Of a stretch of 14,795 bases of DNA, positions 14,384 to 14,795 are shown piece by piece. Source of the DNA: an uncultured Prevotella sp. (GTDB lineage: Bacteria > Bacteroidota > Bacteroidia > Bacteroidales > Bacteroidaceae). Position 1 is the stretch's first letter, and each line of letters opens with the position of its first letter. Under the pieces are notes generated by a model, which worked only from the letters and a program-made list of their open reading frames with translations, was not told where the DNA came from and made no database searches. Where the stretch lies: NCBI GenBank assembly GCA_900546575.1, contig URDM01000071.1:1-14795 (forward strand), in the 5' to 3' direction. The position numbers were made by a program, and so were the translations under genes.

Positions 14384-14795
14384 TCATTTCCAATACAATT
14401 GGTCGTCGACCGCCAGTCTTGATGCTGTCACGACACAGCATTGCTGCATATTCCGCCATCTTGCGTCCAGCCTCAACATTGTCGCCACCTATATAAGCGG
14501 TATAGTCGTTCATGGCTGTGATACGGTCATAGAAGACAATGGGAATATGCTTGTCGTGGGCACGTTGCAGACTGCCATTAAGAGCATGAAAGTCATTAGG
14601 CGAAACCACAAGCAGGTCGACACCCTCATCAACAAGGCTATCAATCTGTAGGCATTGCCGCTCGTTGCTATTGTCGGCATTCTTTATAATCACCTTAACA
14701 TCGGTGTCATAGAGATGCTGTGCCGATAGCATCTCAATGTTGGCTTTATCGCGCCAGCGTCCACCCACACACTGCGACACACCTATTTTATATTT
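14313..14795 (-). CDS. Hybrid regulator, N-terminal sugar-sensor part, frameshifted and cut by window edge
   Basis: Upstream part of the same regulator; the frame is open to the last base, so the signal sequence lies beyond the window. It encodes the first lobe of a periplasmic-binding-protein type 1 (ribose/galactose-binding-like) sensor: KYKIGVSQCVGGRWR, the strand-helix LVDEGVDLLVVSPNDFHAL, HIPIVFYDR, YIGGDNVEAGRKMAEYAA and MSPAVQRHSGF. All are standard landmarks in the standard order. After HSGF the frame runs off (SETISIH, stop at 14313-14315), while LAKQYPSIEY, the expected continuation, appears in the frame of the 14383-12656 part. The two frames overlap by 71 bp. This is therefore one gene with an indel near AAAA at 14337-14340. 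Related PBP-sensor regulators sense a simple sugar in the periplasm (BT1754 senses fructose); this ligand is unknown. Confidence 0.85.
   Translation of the reverse strand, partial: KYKIGVSQCVGGRWRDKANIEMLSAQHLYDTDVKVIIKNADNSNERQCLQIDSLVDEGVDLLVVSPNDFHALNGSLQRAHDKHIPIVFYDRITAMNDYTAYIGGDNVEAGRKMAEYAAMLCRDSIKTGGRRPIVLEMSGPSDMSPAVQRHSGFSETISIH

Overview
The window comes from a gut-type Bacteroidota genome, most likely Prevotellaceae (Prevotella or Segatella). The evidence is two SusC/SusD-type glycan uptake loci, lipoproteins whose lipidated cysteine is followed by acidic residues, A/T-rich leaders without Shine-Dalgarno sites, a TAnnTTTG promoter element, and a PBP-sensor hybrid two-component regulator. 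The genus is an inference; no rRNA or tRNA is present.

Plus strand, 1-7116: a type I (beta-1,4) galactan utilisation locus. The order is SusD-like lipoprotein (its SusC partner would lie just left of the window), SusE/SusF-like surface glycan-binding lipoprotein, GH53 endo-beta-1,4-galactanase lipoprotein, and GH2 beta-galactosidase with a signal peptide. From memory this is the order of the Bacteroides thetaiotaomicron galactan locus BT4671-BT4667. The surface galactanase would cut galactan, the binding protein and SusCD would capture and import oligosaccharides, and the periplasmic GH2 would release galactose.

Minus strand, 14795-7531: a second locus, with a regulator running off the right edge, then SusC, then SusD. 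The regulator has a ribose-binding-protein-like sensor, one membrane segment, a HisKA domain, a receiver and an AraC-type HTH. It carries a frameshift in the sensor and lacks the HATPase domain. No enzyme accompanies this SusCD pair in the window, so its glycan is unknown.

The two loci converge on 7117-7530, a crowded junction holding the truncated 5' end of a group II (class C) intron, the terminator hairpin it is inserted behind, and a 166-bp MITE-like element. A homologous 169-bp element in the opposite orientation lies just upstream of the GH2 gene. Both have palindromic ends and flanking duplications of about 9 bp. Other non-coding structure includes a four-copy 22-bp tandem repeat before the GH53 gene, three copies of a GC-rich palindrome (one forming part of the GH2 signal peptide), and a 7-bp tandem repeat inside the regulator gene. 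The most interesting signals are the kinase-less regulator, the terminator-linked intron relic, the paired MITEs and the recruitment of a repeat into a signal peptide.
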